A stretch of 64,000 nucleotides of DNA, from the NCBI RefSeq assembly GCF_030718205.1, contig NZ_JAUZQF010000006.1, positions 1-64,000 of the forward strand, read 5' to 3'. A model generated the notes under the pieces. It saw only the letters and a program-made list of their open reading frames with translations. It ran no database searches and was not told the DNA's origin. The DNA is from Nonomuraea turcica. GTDB taxonomy: Bacteria > Actinomycetota > Actinomycetes > Streptosporangiales > Streptosporangiaceae. Positions 17,158 through 25,577 of the stretch are shown piece after piece; position 1 is the stretch's first letter; the number at the start of each line of letters is the position of its first letter. Both the position numbers and the translations under genes were made by a program.

Positions 17158-17439
17158 TTACGAACGGACGAGGCGCGCGATCGCCGCGGAGGCCTCTTTC
17201 ACTTTCGCCTCGGCCTCGGGCCCGCCGGTGTTGATCGCGTCGGCCACGCAGTGCGAGATGTGCTCCTCGAGCAGCCCCAGCGCCACCGCCTGCAGCGCCC
17301 GCGTGGCCGCGGAGACCTGGGTGAGCACGTCGATGCAGTATGCGTCGTCATCGACCATGCGCTGCAGGCCCCTGATCTGACCCTCGATGCGCCTGAGCCG
17401 CGTCAGATAGGCCTGCTTGTCTCCGCTGTACCCATGCAT
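17158..17439 (-). CDS. csoR: CsoR-type copper-sensing repressor
   Basis: A 93-residue all-helical repressor of the CsoR/RcnR family (DUF156). The Cu(I)-binding set Cys35-His60-Cys64 is complete (YCIDVL; EEHISHC), which favours copper over nickel or persulfide sensing. LRRIEGQIRGLQRMV is the DNA-binding helix region. ATG at 17439 lies six bases after a TACCGT box, so the transcript is probably leaderless. No copper ATPase or chaperone gene is adjacent. The last codons lie within a tandem 15-bp duplication (17134-17163). Confidence 0.88.
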   Translation of the reverse strand: MHGYSGDKQAYLTRLRRIEGQIRGLQRMVDDDAYCIDVLTQVSAATRALQAVALGLLEEHISHCVADAINTGGPEAEAKVKEASAAIARLVRS

Positions 17440-17445
17440 GCCTCT

Positions 17446-17464
17446 ACGGTACCCGGAACCGGTA
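17446..17464 (-). promoter_or_regulatory. Candidate CsoR operator over the csoR -10
   Basis: TACC-CGGAACC-GGTA (17450-17464) is a GC-rich dyad overlapping the minus-strand TACCGT (17446-17451) that probably serves as the csoR -10. Autorepression by CsoR is a reasonable inference. Confidence 0.5.
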
Positions 17465-17468
17465 TCCC

Positions 17469-18617
17469 TCAGTGGAGATCCGTGATCAGCTTCTCCCACT
17501 GATCGGCCACCTCGCCGACCGAGTGGCGCAGCGCCGTGTCGAGCGCCCCTGCCGCGAGCGAGCGCCGCCTGCGTTCGTCGTCGATCAGCGCGAGCAGCGC
17601 CGCGGCGAACAGTTGCGGGTCGGCGTTGGATACGGTGCCGGACCCGGGCACGTCGGATACGGTGCCGGACCTGGGCACGTCGGACGTGGTGCCGGACTCG
17701 GGCACGTCGGGCTGAGGCACCAGAATCCCGTTGTAGCCCGTGGCCACGAACTCCGTCGGCCCCTTGGCCCCCTCGAACGCCACCACCGGCACCCCGCACC
17801 CCATGGCCTCGAGCACCGTCATGGACTGGTCCTCGGCCCGCGAGGTGTTGGCCACGATCGACGCCTTGGCGAACTCGCCCGCCAGGTCCGGCGTGGTGCC
17901 CATGAAGTAGACGTGGTTGTGCAGGTCGAGCTCGCGCACCAGCGCGCGCAGCCGCCGCTCCTCCGGGCCGCCGCCGTAGAGCCGCAGCCGCCAGTCGGGC
18001 CGCTTGTCGGCGACGATGGCGAACGCCTTGATCAGCCGGTCGTACGCCTTGACCGGCACCCACCGCCCGCCGGCGGCCACGATCCTGTTGTCCATCCGCG
18101 AGCGCGGCCACGGACCGGCCGCCAGCGCGTCCTGTACGGAGTGCACGACGGGCCCGCCGTCCAGGAGCCTGGTCCACTCCTCCTGAGCCGACTCCGTGGC
18201 CGTCACAACGGCGTTCAGGCGCGGATAGAAGCGTTTCACGGGCGCGGGCACAGCCGGCCGCGACCATTCCCTGGCGATCTTCAGCATCTCGCGGGGAGCG
18301 TGCCTGGCGGCCTGGACGCCGAGCGCCGGCCGGGTGGTGATCAGCACGTCGCACTTGAGCCCGCGCAGCACCCGCCACAGCGCCACCTCGGTGCGCACCT
18401 GGCCGCGCGGCAGCAGGTGCCTGACGCCCGGCCGGGCGTCGACCACGCTGCGCATGGCCACGTCGGAGTCGACGGGGAAGAACGGCTTCTCCTTCTGCCG
18501 CCGTACGCTGATCACCTCGACCTCGTGCCGCTTCGCCAGCGCCGAGGCGAGGTTGAGCGTGGCTCGCACATCGCCCCGCATGCCGTACGCGGAGGGCAGG
18601 ACCAGGCTGACCTTCAT
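17469..18617 (-). CDS. Glycosyltransferase family 4-like protein
   Basis: A 382-residue GT-B fold transferase. The N-terminus MKVSLVLPSAYGMRGDVRAT binds the acceptor; the C-terminal half carries the nucleotide-sugar motif SRAEDQSMTVLEAMGCGVPV (GT4 E-x7-E region). A three-copy nine-residue repeat, DVPxSGTxS, interrupts the domain after NGILVPQ (see 17628-17708). ATG at 18617 has GAGGTGGG upstream and overlaps the previous stop (ATGA). Donor and acceptor are unknown; teichoic-acid- or exopolysaccharide-type decoration is possible. Confidence 0.85.
   Translation of the reverse strand: MKVSLVLPSAYGMRGDVRATLNLASALAKRHEVEVISVRRQKEKPFFPVDSDVAMRSVVDARPGVRHLLPRGQVRTEVALWRVLRGLKCDVLITTRPALGVQAARHAPREMLKIAREWSRPAVPAPVKRFYPRLNAVVTATESAQEEWTRLLDGGPVVHSVQDALAAGPWPRSRMDNRIVAAGGRWVPVKAYDRLIKAFAIVADKRPDWRLRLYGGGPEERRLRALVRELDLHNHVYFMGTTPDLAGEFAKASIVANTSRAEDQSMTVLEAMGCGVPVVAFEGAKGPTEFVATGYNGILVPQPDVPESGTTSDVPRSGTVSDVPGSGTVSNADPQLFAAALLALIDDERRRRSLAAGALDTALRHSVGEVADQWEKLITDLH
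17628..17708 (-). repeat. Three 27-bp tandem repeats inside the glycosyltransferase gene
   Basis: Units 17628-17654, 17655-17681 and 17682-17708 are in frame and encode DVPESGTTS, DVPRSGTVS and DVPGSGTVS. The first two DNA units differ at a single base, suggesting recent expansion. They form a flexible insertion near the C-terminal nucleotide-binding domain. Confidence 0.9.
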
Positions 18618-19432
18618 CCGCCCACCTCGATGCGCAGCTCGTCGTCGGCGGTGTAGCAGGGTTTGATCGGCACGCCGTCCACCTTGGCCGAGGGGTAGTG
18701 CAGCCGGCGGCGCTTGCCGTCCACGTCGTCGAGCCAGGCGCCCAGCTTCAGCGGCGTGGGCACGCCCTCGACCTGCAGCGCCGGCTCCCAGGTGCCGGAG
18801 CCCGCCGCGGTGTCGGAGCTCGTGGGGTCGGCGGCCACCACGTCCACGAGGGAGAAGGCGGCGTGGAAGCGCACACCTTGGACGAAGGCCGTGGCCGTCA
18901 CCCGCGCGCTGGTCTGCCGGCGGTCCAGCGTCAGCGTGGCCTCGTGGCGGGAGTCGTCGTCCTCGAGCCCGGAGTAGGCCAGCAGGCCCATGACCTCGAA
19001 GCGGCCTTCCCTGAACCAGATCGCTCGGACCTCGGCGGCGGGCTCCGCGTCGGAGATTTTCAGCGCGAGGAACCCGTTGCGGGTGCGATAGGAGCGGTAG
19101 GCCAGGGTGCGCTTGCACAGGGCGTAGGCGTCGAGGTGGTCGAGCGAGAAGCCGGGATCGACGCTGCGCAACCTGCTGCGCTTGCCGTTCGCCCCCCGCA
19201 GGTAGGCATCCCAGCGCCCGGCACTGAGGTCCAGCGGCGCCAGCGAGACCGCCAGCGTGGCCTCGCGCGATCGCGCGCCCCGGGTGCCGAGCCGCACGTC
19301 GCGCTCCACCCCCGTGGTGCGGTTCCTGAGGACGAGCTCTGTGCCCTCTTGTAGTGGTTCGTCGATGGCCAGTCGCAAGGAGAGCACGTCAGCCAGGGTG
19401 ACCTCGGCGTCGGTGACGACGACGCCCATCAC
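18614..19432 (-). CDS. Hypothetical beta-rich protein coupled to the glycosyltransferase
   Basis: A 272-residue soluble protein with no signal peptide. The sequence has many short beta-type segments and two similar halves, with repeated RRLHYP- and RLRSVDPG-like loops. The N-terminus MMGVVVTDAEVTLADVLSLR and the ending CYTADDELRIEVGG are distinctive. Its ATGA overlap with the downstream glycosyltransferase implies a shared job. Somewhat similar sandwich domains precede actinomycete teichoic-acid glycerophosphotransferases, as I recall, but the assignment is uncertain. Confidence 0.7.
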   Translation of the reverse strand: MMGVVVTDAEVTLADVLSLRLAIDEPLQEGTELVLRNRTTGVERDVRLGTRGARSREATLAVSLAPLDLSAGRWDAYLRGANGKRSRLRSVDPGFSLDHLDAYALCKRTLAYRSYRTRNGFLALKISDAEPAAEVRAIWFREGRFEVMGLLAYSGLEDDDSRHEATLTLDRRQTSARVTATAFVQGVRFHAAFSLVDVVAADPTSSDTAAGSGTWEPALQVEGVPTPLKLGAWLDDVDGKRRRLHYPSAKVDGVPIKPCYTADDELRIEVGG

Positions 19433-19536
19433 GAGCCCCCTCCCCGTCGAATAGAGCCATGCGACGTTGAGGTTACCGTGATTTTCCCGTTATGTGGATG
19501 GTTGATTTCTTGTAACCACCCCTGCTGACATGCGAA

Positions 19537-19563
19537 ACTCCTCCACCACACGTGTGGAGGAGT
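19537..19563 (-). terminator. Terminator hairpin after the Fe-S oxidoreductase gene
   Basis: A 10-bp perfect stem, ACTCCTCCAC / GTGGAGGAGT, with a 7-base loop, followed on the minus strand by TTTC. It lies 14 bases beyond the stop at 19578. Confidence 0.75.
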
Positions 19564-19577
19564 CCGACATTTCCCGG

Positions 19578-21677
19578 TCAGGAAGCGCCTTTGACCGATT
19601 TGATCAAGAGCTGAGCCACGTCCACGACTTCCAGCGACTCCTTGGCCTCACCGTTGTTCTTCTTCTCGTTGATCGCATCGCCCAGCATCACCATGCAGAA
19701 CGGGCAGGCCGTGGACACGGTGTCCGGGTTGGTGGTCAGCGCCTCGTCCACGCGCTCGGTGTTGATGCGCTTGCCGATGCGCTCCTCCATCCACATGCGC
19801 GCGCCGCCCGCGCCACAGCAGAAGCCGCGGTCCTTGTGCCGGTGCATCTCCTGCGTCGTGACGCCGGGCACCTTGGACATGATGTCGCGGGGCTGGGAGT
19901 AAACCTTGTTGTGGCGGCCGAGGAAGCACGGGTCGTGGTAGGTGATCTTCTCCTCGATCGGCGTGATCGGGGTGAGCAGTCCCTCGTCCACCAGCTTCGA
20001 CAGCAGCTGCGTGTGGTGCACGACCTCGTACGTGCCGCCGAGCTGTGGGTATTCGTTCGCGAGCGTGTTGAAGCAGTGCGGGCAGGTGGCGACGATCTTC
20101 TTGACGCCCGCCTCGTTCAGCGTCTCGATGTTCTGCTGGGCGAGCATGTTGAACAGATATTCCATGCCCAGGCGGCGGGCCGGGTCGCCGGTGCACGCCT
20201 CCATCGGCCCGAGCACCGCGAACTTCACGCCCGCGATGTGCAGCAGCTCGGCCACGGCCTTGGTGGTCTTCTTGGCTCGGTCCTCCAGCGCGCCCGCGCA
20301 GCCCACCCAGAACAGGTATTCGGCGTCCTCGGGCATCTTCTCGTCGACGACCTCGACCTCGAAGTCGAGCTCCTCGATCCAGTCGGCCCGCTTCATCTCG
20401 GACATCCCCCACGGGTTGCCCTTGTTCTCCAGGTTCTTGACCATCACCCCCGCCTCGGATGGGAACGACGACTCGACCATCACCTGGTAGCGGCGCATGT
20501 CGAGGATGTGGTCGATGTGCTCGATGTCCACCGGGCACTGCTCGACGCACGCGCCGCAGTTGGTGCACGACCACAGCACGTCCGGGTGGATCACGCCCTC
20601 CTCGCCGACCAGCGGCTTCTCCAGCAGCGCTAGCACGTCCTTGTCGGCGTGCTCCGTGCTCGCCGCCATCAGGTAGGGCGCCACCTTGAAGGCGTGGTCA
20701 CGCTGGTCGAGGATGAGCATCTTCGGCGACAGCGGCTTGTCCGTGTTCCACGCCGGGCACTGCGACTGGCAGCGACCGCACTCCGTACAGGAGTAGAAGT
20801 CCAGGAACCCCTTCCACGTGGTGTCGCCGATCTTGCCGCGCCCCAGCCGCTCCGGGTCCAGGTCCTCGTCCTCGAAGTCCACCGGCTTGCCGTCCACCCG
20901 CATCTCCACTGCCGCGCCGAGGCCGTCGGGGCGGCGCGAGAACAGCACGTTCAGCGGCGCGGTGAAGATGTGCAGGTGCTTGGAGTGCACCACGATCACC
21001 AGGAACACCAGCATGAAGCCGATGTGCAGGAGCAGCGCGATCTCCTCCAGCAGCCCGCTCTGCGGCAGCACGTCGCCGAGCGCCAGCGAGACGAAGGCGC
21101 CCGAGGAGTACGGGAAGTTCCCGTTGGCCGCCGCCGCGCCCCTGGCCAGGAAGAGCGTCCAGATGATGTTGAAGATCATGAACAGCACGAGCCACGCGCC
21201 GCCCAGGTGGGAGCCGGAGAAGCGCGAGCTGCGGCCGAGCTTCTCGGGTGCGTTCTTGATCCGGATGCCCGCGAAGACCGCGAGACCCGCCAGGCACGCC
21301 ACCGCGATGAAGTCCTGCAAGAAGCCCAGCACGCCCCAGGTCCCGATGAGCGGGATGTGGAAGTCGGGCCGGCCGGTGATCGCCCCCTGGACGATCGCGC
21401 CGTACGCCTCGATGTAGACGGTCAGCAGGATGAAGAACGCCCACATGACGAAAAAGTGCGCGGTGCCCGACGGCGTCCACTTGAGCAGCTTCTTCTGCCC
21501 GAACACCTCGACCAGCTGCGCCTTGGCCTCGTCGGCGGCGTGCGTCTTGGCGTAGTCGATCCGCTCAGGTGCGGGCGGGCCCACGGTCGCCAGCTTGTAC
21601 AGGAAGAGCGCCCTGCGGCCGGCGACGGCCACCGCCAGGACGGTCATGACGAGTCCGATGATGGCTACCCAGAGCAC
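19578..21677 (-). CDS. Membrane-bound (Fe-S) oxidoreductase, HdrD/FadF-like
   Basis: A 699-residue protein. About residues 1-250 carry five or six transmembrane helices of the respiratory cytochrome b-like membrane region. Two 4Fe-4S ferredoxin motifs follow (CTECGRCQSQCP near 300 and CTNCGACVEQCP near 370). The C-terminal third holds CCG-type cysteine motifs (GCAGALEDR, CPHCFNTL, CFLGRHN, GFCCGAGGARMW) of the heterodisulfide-reductase D family. It probably passes electrons from a soluble partner, such as ETF or an acyl-CoA dehydrogenase, to the quinone pool. No such partner gene is adjacent. Terminator at 19537-19563. Confidence 0.88.
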   Translation of the reverse strand: MLWVAIIGLVMTVLAVAVAGRRALFLYKLATVGPPAPERIDYAKTHAADEAKAQLVEVFGQKKLLKWTPSGTAHFFVMWAFFILLTVYIEAYGAIVQGAITGRPDFHIPLIGTWGVLGFLQDFIAVACLAGLAVFAGIRIKNAPEKLGRSSRFSGSHLGGAWLVLFMIFNIIWTLFLARGAAAANGNFPYSSGAFVSLALGDVLPQSGLLEEIALLLHIGFMLVFLVIVVHSKHLHIFTAPLNVLFSRRPDGLGAAVEMRVDGKPVDFEDEDLDPERLGRGKIGDTTWKGFLDFYSCTECGRCQSQCPAWNTDKPLSPKMLILDQRDHAFKVAPYLMAASTEHADKDVLALLEKPLVGEEGVIHPDVLWSCTNCGACVEQCPVDIEHIDHILDMRRYQVMVESSFPSEAGVMVKNLENKGNPWGMSEMKRADWIEELDFEVEVVDEKMPEDAEYLFWVGCAGALEDRAKKTTKAVAELLHIAGVKFAVLGPMEACTGDPARRLGMEYLFNMLAQQNIETLNEAGVKKIVATCPHCFNTLANEYPQLGGTYEVVHHTQLLSKLVDEGLLTPITPIEEKITYHDPCFLGRHNKVYSQPRDIMSKVPGVTTQEMHRHKDRGFCCGAGGARMWMEERIGKRINTERVDEALTTNPDTVSTACPFCMVMLGDAINEKKNNGEAKESLEVVDVAQLLIKSVKGAS

Positions 21678-21815
21678 GGGTTCCTCCCACAGACGACGTT
21701 GGCTGCCAGCGTACGGTCACCCGAACCACCGACCGCTACCCTGATCCTACCCGTGAGTAACTTTGCCAGGGTACGCGACATACCCTAAGGTCACCGCGCT
21801 GCGTAGAACAATGCT

Positions 21816-22400
21816 CTAGCCGGCGAAGTACCTCTGGATGGTCGGCCCCAGCAACTCGACCAGCTCCTCGGGATCGGCGCTCGCCAGCGGCTCCAGCTTG
21901 AGCACGTAGCGCCCCAGGATCACGCCGAACATCTGGGCGAACGCGGCCTCGATCCGCAGGTGCGGCACCTCCAGACGGCCGGCCACCTGGTAGAGCAGGG
22001 CGTTGGTGATGAACTCCCGCATCATCGCGGCCGCCTGCTCGTTGGTCATGGCCGACCGGATCAGCGCGACCAGAGGCTCGCGCGTCTCCGGCGAGGCGGT
22101 GACGCGCAGGATCATGCGGACCAGCCGCTCGCCGATCTCCTCGCGCGGGCCCTCCAGCAGCAGCGGGATGACGGTCTCGGGGCTGACCGGCAGCTGCATG
22201 GCCGCCGCGAACATGCCCTCCTTCGTCGCGAAGTAGTGGTGCACGAGGGCGGGATCGACCTTGGCCTCCCTGGCGATACCGCGCACCGTGGCCTTGTCGA
22301 ACCCCTTCTCGGAGAAGACCTTCCTGGCCGCCGCCAGGATCTCTCCACGCGTGTCGGCAGACCCGGGCCGACGCCCCGGGCGCCGCTTTACTGTGCTCAT
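21816..22400 (-). CDS. TetR-family regulator
   Basis: A 194-residue repressor. The helix-turn-helix is at about residues 15-60 (GEILAAARKVFSEKGFDKAT, then VDPALVHHYFATKEGMF). A ligand-binding C-terminal domain of the TetR_C type follows. ATG 22400 is chosen because GGAG lies seven bases upstream; a longer TTG start at 22433 is less likely. It is the third gene in a same-strand run after the TIM-barrel and methyltransferase genes and may regulate them or the adjacent oxidoreductase. Confidence 0.87.
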   Translation of the reverse strand: MSTVKRRPGRRPGSADTRGEILAAARKVFSEKGFDKATVRGIAREAKVDPALVHHYFATKEGMFAAAMQLPVSPETVIPLLLEGPREEIGERLVRMILRVTASPETREPLVALIRSAMTNEQAAAMMREFITNALLYQVAGRLEVPHLRIEAAFAQMFGVILGRYVLKLEPLASADPEELVELLGPTIQRYFAG

Positions 22401-22446
22401 GGCCTCACTCCGCGAGGCCGGCTCGGTCGCCAAACGCCTCGCGTGC

Positions 22447-23217
22447 TCACCGGCCCACCGCCAGATAGACCCGCATCGGCACCGACAACACGCCCTCCGG
22501 AAACTCCTCGCGCAACTCCGCCCGCTGCCGCTCGACGAGCGCGCCGGCCGCCTGCGGCGACAGCGCCGCCATGTACGAGTGCGAGCGTAGGTCCAGCAGG
22601 AAGTCCTCGATGCCGACCAGCCGCGTCCACGGGATCCAGCGCTCCTCGATCACCTCGAAAGCCGAGGCGATGGGCGGCACCGACCACTCCTCGACGGCCG
22701 GCCCCCAGTAAGCGGGGACCTCCTCGGCCAGGCGGGCCTCGTAGGCGGCCAGCCAGTCCGCCTGGGCGGCGTGGTGGAAGTTCCAGCAGCCCAGGATCGC
22801 GCCACGCCGCCGCAGCACCCTCCTGGCCTCGGCGATCGAGACCACCGGGTCCAGCCAGTGCCACGACTGGCCGTACGCCACCAGGTCGGCCACCCCGTCC
22901 GCGAGCGGCAGCGCGTTGCCGTCGCCCTGCACCGCCGCGACGGCCGGCGTGCCGTTCGCGGACCTGGACATGAGCCTGGCCAGCATCTCCGCAGCCGGAT
23001 CGACCGCGATGACGTGCGAGCCACGCGCCCTGAGCGCCCGCGTCAGAATGCCCGTGCCCGCCCCCACGTCCACGGTCGTGGCGCCGTCCAGGTCGACGCC
23101 GGTCAGCTCGCTCACCGCGCGATACATCTCGTCGGGGTAGCTGGGCCGGCCCGCGTCGTAGGCGTCGGCCACGCGGTCGAACACCCTGCCAAGATCCCTC
23201 ATCGGCCCGATGTTCAT
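22447..23217 (-). CDS. SAM-dependent methyltransferase (UbiE/type 11-like)
   Basis: A 256-residue class I methyltransferase. Motif I is [16 protein letters not shown] (about residues 47-62); [10 protein letters not shown] and [15 protein letters not shown] follow in the expected places. The QSWHWLD loop is typical of a group of methyltransferases of unknown substrate. Its ATG overlaps the upstream TIM-barrel gene by four bases (ATGA), so the two are co-translated. Substrate unknown. Confidence 0.85.
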   Translation of the reverse strand: MNIGPMRDLGRVFDRVADAYDAGRPSYPDEMYRAVSELTGVDLDGATTVDVGAGTGILTRALRARGSHVIAVDPAAEMLARLMSRSANGTPAVAAVQGDGNALPLADGVADLVAYGQSWHWLDPVVSIAEARRVLRRRGAILGCWNFHHAAQADWLAAYEARLAEEVPAYWGPAVEEWSVPPIASAFEVIEERWIPWTRLVGIEDFLLDLRSHSYMAALSPQAAGALVERQRAELREEFPEGVLSVPMRVYLAVGR

Positions 23218-24023
23218 GTAGACGCCGCCAGGTGCAGCCGCGCGAAGGCCAGCCCCTCGGCCAGATCGTCGATCCGCTCGGTACGGCTCGCCGCCTTGCG
23301 CGTGTTGATCTCGAGCACGACCAGGCCGGAGTAGCCGGTCTTGGCCAGGCGCTCCAGCATCTGGGCGCAGGGCTGGTTGCCCCTGCCCGGCACCAGATGC
23401 TCGTCCTTGTTCGTCACCCCGATGCCGTCGGCCAGGTGGAGGTGCGCCAGCCGGTCACCGAGCTTGGCGGCCATCTCCATGGCGTCCGAGCCGGACACGG
23501 CCGTGTGCGACAGGTCCAGGGTGACCTGGGGGAACTCGTAGTCGATCGGGTTCCAGCCGGGCGAGTAGGGCACCACGTCGTTGCCCCTGGCCCGCAGCGG
23601 GAACATGTTCTCCACCGCGAACGTGACGTCCGTCTCGTCGCGCATCCTGGCCAGCCCCACCTCGAAGTCCCGCGCGTAGTCGCGCTGCCAGCGAAACGGC
23701 GGGTGCACCACGACTGTCGAGGCGCCCAGGCGCTCGGCCGCCTTCTGTGCCTTGACCAGCTTGGCCCAGGGGTCCCGGCCCCACACCCGCTGGGTCACCA
23801 GCAGGCAGGGGGCGTGAATGGCCAGGACAGGAACTTGATAGTGCTCGGAGAGCCGCTCGATCACGTCGATGTCCTGGCTCACCGGGTCGGCGCCTACCAT
23901 GATCTCTACGCCGTCATAGCCCAGGCGGGCGGCCAACTCGAACGCGTCAGGAGTGCGTTCCGGATATACCGAAGCAGTGGACAATGCGATCTTCGCATTG
24001 GGCACGCGGATGACATCAGCCAC
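23214..24023 (-). CDS. Sugar-phosphate isomerase/epimerase-like TIM-barrel protein
   Basis: A 269-residue xylose-isomerase-like TIM barrel (AP endonuclease family 2 fold). Candidate metal residues are visible: His in VVVHPPFRW, Glu in FAVENMFP, Asp/His in VTLDLSHTA, His in LAHLHLADG and Glu in LVVLEINTR. That complete set suggests an active isomerase or epimerase, or a hydroxypyruvate-isomerase-like enzyme. First gene of the operon with the methyltransferase and TetR. The substrate is unknown. Confidence 0.85.
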   Translation of the reverse strand: MADVIRVPNAKIALSTASVYPERTPDAFELAARLGYDGVEIMVGADPVSQDIDVIERLSEHYQVPVLAIHAPCLLVTQRVWGRDPWAKLVKAQKAAERLGASTVVVHPPFRWQRDYARDFEVGLARMRDETDVTFAVENMFPLRARGNDVVPYSPGWNPIDYEFPQVTLDLSHTAVSGSDAMEMAAKLGDRLAHLHLADGIGVTNKDEHLVPGRGNQPCAQMLERLAKTGYSGLVVLEINTRKAASRTERIDDLAEGLAFARLHLAAST

Positions 24024-24068
24024 GCTGCCAGCCTAAGCCGGAGAACCGGATATGGCGCGCTAGCCCCT

Positions 24069-24088
24069 GTGGTGAGCCGCCTCACCAC
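24069..24088. promoter_or_regulatory. Perfect 8-bp palindrome in a divergent promoter region
   Basis: GTGGTGAG-CCGC-CTCACCAC lies between the TIM-barrel gene (minus, start 24023) and the methyltransferase gene (plus, start 24115). Symmetry and position suggest an operator, perhaps for the TetR protein at 21816-22400. Confidence 0.5.
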
Positions 24089-24114
24089 GGAGGTTGTGCA
24101 TCTACCGTTGGGGC

Positions 24115-24813
24115 ATGCCACGGATAGCCAAAGGCGCGATCCCGAGCCCCAACATCTGGAACACACCCCAGGTCTACGAGGTGGAGAACCGCGCCGTCGA
24201 TCCCGAGGGCGCCGCCGACGCGGCGATGCGCGCCCTGCGCCCCTGGGACGCCGCCACCGTGCTCGACATCGGCTGCGGCACCGGCTACCACCTGCCCGTG
24301 CTGGCCAGGTCAGCCGCGAGCGTGATCGGCGTCGAGCCGCACGGCGACCTGGCCATGCTGGCCCGCCGCCGGTGCGCCGCGCTGGCCAACGTGAGCGTGC
24401 ACGCCGCCGCGGCACAGGACCTGCCGCTGCCGGACGCGAGTGTGGATGTGGCGATGGCGCGCTGGGCGTACTTCTTCGGCCCCGGCTGCGAGCCGGGGCT
24501 CCGGGAGCTGTCCAGGGTGGTACGCCGCGGCGGTGCGGCCTTCGTCATCGACCTGGACGCGACGCGGGGCTCGTTCGGGCGGTGGTTCTCGCGCACCGTG
24601 CCGACGTACTCGCCACGCGAGGTCGAGGCGTTCTGGGACCTCCACGGGTGGCAGCGTCAGCCGCTGGACCTGCGCATGGCCTTCGAGCGGCGGGCGGATC
24701 TGGAGGCGGTGCTGCGCATCGAGTTCGCACCCGAGGTGGCCGAGCAGGCCATCGCCGAGACACCCGGGCTGGAGCTGCCCTATCCGAACGTGTTGCGCTG
24801 GCGCTATTACTGA
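24115..24813 (+). CDS. SAM-dependent methyltransferase
   Basis: A 232-residue class I methyltransferase. Motif I is VLDIGCGTGYHLPVLARSA, with IGVEPHGDLAMLARRR following. ATG 24115 is chosen: TACCGT (24103-24108) lies six bases upstream, so the mRNA is probably leaderless; an in-frame TTG at 24094 would lie upstream of that box. The C-terminal RRADLEAVLRIEFAPEVAEQ region is family-like but does not reveal a substrate. Divergent from the TIM-barrel operon. Confidence 0.85.
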   Translation: MPRIAKGAIPSPNIWNTPQVYEVENRAVDPEGAADAAMRALRPWDAATVLDIGCGTGYHLPVLARSAASVIGVEPHGDLAMLARRRCAALANVSVHAAAAQDLPLPDASVDVAMARWAYFFGPGCEPGLRELSRVVRRGGAAFVIDLDATRGSFGRWFSRTVPTYSPREVEAFWDLHGWQRQPLDLRMAFERRADLEAVLRIEFAPEVAEQAIAETPGLELPYPNVLRWRYY

Positions 24814-24824
24814 GCCCCCAGGGC

Positions 24825-24856
24825 TTGACCTTGACGTCAGTGTCAAAGTTTACCCT
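24825..24856 (+). promoter_or_regulatory. MerR-type promoter and operator of merR-trxA
   Basis: TTGACC (24825-24830) and TACCCT (24851-24856) are 20 bp apart, the long spacer typical of MerR-activated promoters. Within the spacer is the dyad TTGAC-GTCAGT-GTCAA (24831-24846). The -10 ends seven bases before the merR ATG, so the transcript is probably leaderless. Confidence 0.75.
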
Positions 24857-24863
24857 TGGGGGT

Positions 24864-25232
24864 ATGCGCATCGGAGAGCTGGCGGAACGCACCGGAGTGA
24901 GCACCCGCTCGCTCCGCTACTACGAGCAGCACGGGCTGCTCAGCGCACGGCGCGGATCCAACGGCTACCGGCAATACTCCGAGGACGACGTCAAGCTGGT
25001 CACCGAGATCCGGGCCCTGCTCGCCGTCGGCTTCACCTTGGAGGACACCCGGCCATTCGTGGACTGCCTGCGCAGCGGGCACAGCACGGGCGGCTCGTGC
25101 GCCGAGTCCGTCGAGGTCTACCAGCGCAAGCTGGCCGAGATCGACGAGGAGATCCGTCTCCTGCTCACCCGCCGCGCCGAGGTGGCCGCCCAGCTCTCCC
25201 AATCGTGCCCAGGTTGCTTTGTCAGGGGATGA
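24864..25232 (+). CDS. MerR-family regulator with four cysteines
   Basis: A 122-residue regulator. The winged helix is MRIGELAERTGVSTRSLRYY (residues 1-20) with the wing near YRQYSEDD. After the long dimerisation helix come four cysteines, Cys68, Cys79, Cys115 and Cys118, the last two as SCPGC. That arrangement suggests redox or metal sensing rather than drug binding. It is followed after three bases by trxA, so the two share one mRNA, and its own operator sits in the 20-bp spacer upstream. Control of thioredoxin in response to oxidative stress is a sensible inference. Confidence 0.87.
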   Translation: MRIGELAERTGVSTRSLRYYEQHGLLSARRGSNGYRQYSEDDVKLVTEIRALLAVGFTLEDTRPFVDCLRSGHSTGGSCAESVEVYQRKLAEIDEEIRLLLTRRAEVAAQLSQSCPGCFVRG

Positions 25233-25235
25233 AAC

Positions 25236-25541
25236 ATGATCACATTGACGACTGAAAACTTCGACGAGCAGGTGCTCAAGAGCGACCGGCCGGTGCTGGT
25301 GGACTTCTGGGCCGAGTGGTGCGGTCCCTGCCGGATGGTGGCGCCCGTGCTGGAGCAGATCGAGGCCGAGCGCGGCCTGACGATCGGCAAGCTCAACACC
25401 GACGAAAACCCGGAGATCATGGCCAAGTACGGCGTGATGGGCATCCCCACGCTGATCCTGTTCGAGAACGGCGAGCCGGTGAAGCGCGTGGTCGGCGCCA
25501 AGCCCAAGCGCCTCCTGGAGTCCGACCTGGGCCTCGTCTAG
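25236..25541 (+). CDS. trxA: Thioredoxin
   Basis: A 101-residue thioredoxin with the active site [15 protein letters not shown] (Cys29 and Cys32) and the cis-proline segment [13 protein letters not shown]. It reduces disulfides in cytoplasmic proteins using thioredoxin reductase. It is short but complete. It directly follows the cysteine-bearing MerR gene (three-base gap), so it is likely induced by that regulator. No trxB lies nearby, so this is probably an accessory, stress-linked thioredoxin. Confidence 0.93.
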   Translation: MITLTTENFDEQVLKSDRPVLVDFWAEWCGPCRMVAPVLEQIEAERGLTIGKLNTDENPEIMAKYGVMGIPTLILFENGEPVKRVVGAKPKRLLESDLGLV

Positions 25542-25577
25542 CCAAGATTGTCGGCTCGTGCCGCTACCCTGCTCGGC

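Noticed and set aside
17134..17163. A tandem 15-bp duplication at the csoR stop as a functional site
   Set aside because: GACGGAGACTTACGA occurs twice across the stop codon, but it is most simply a small replication slip with no sign of function.
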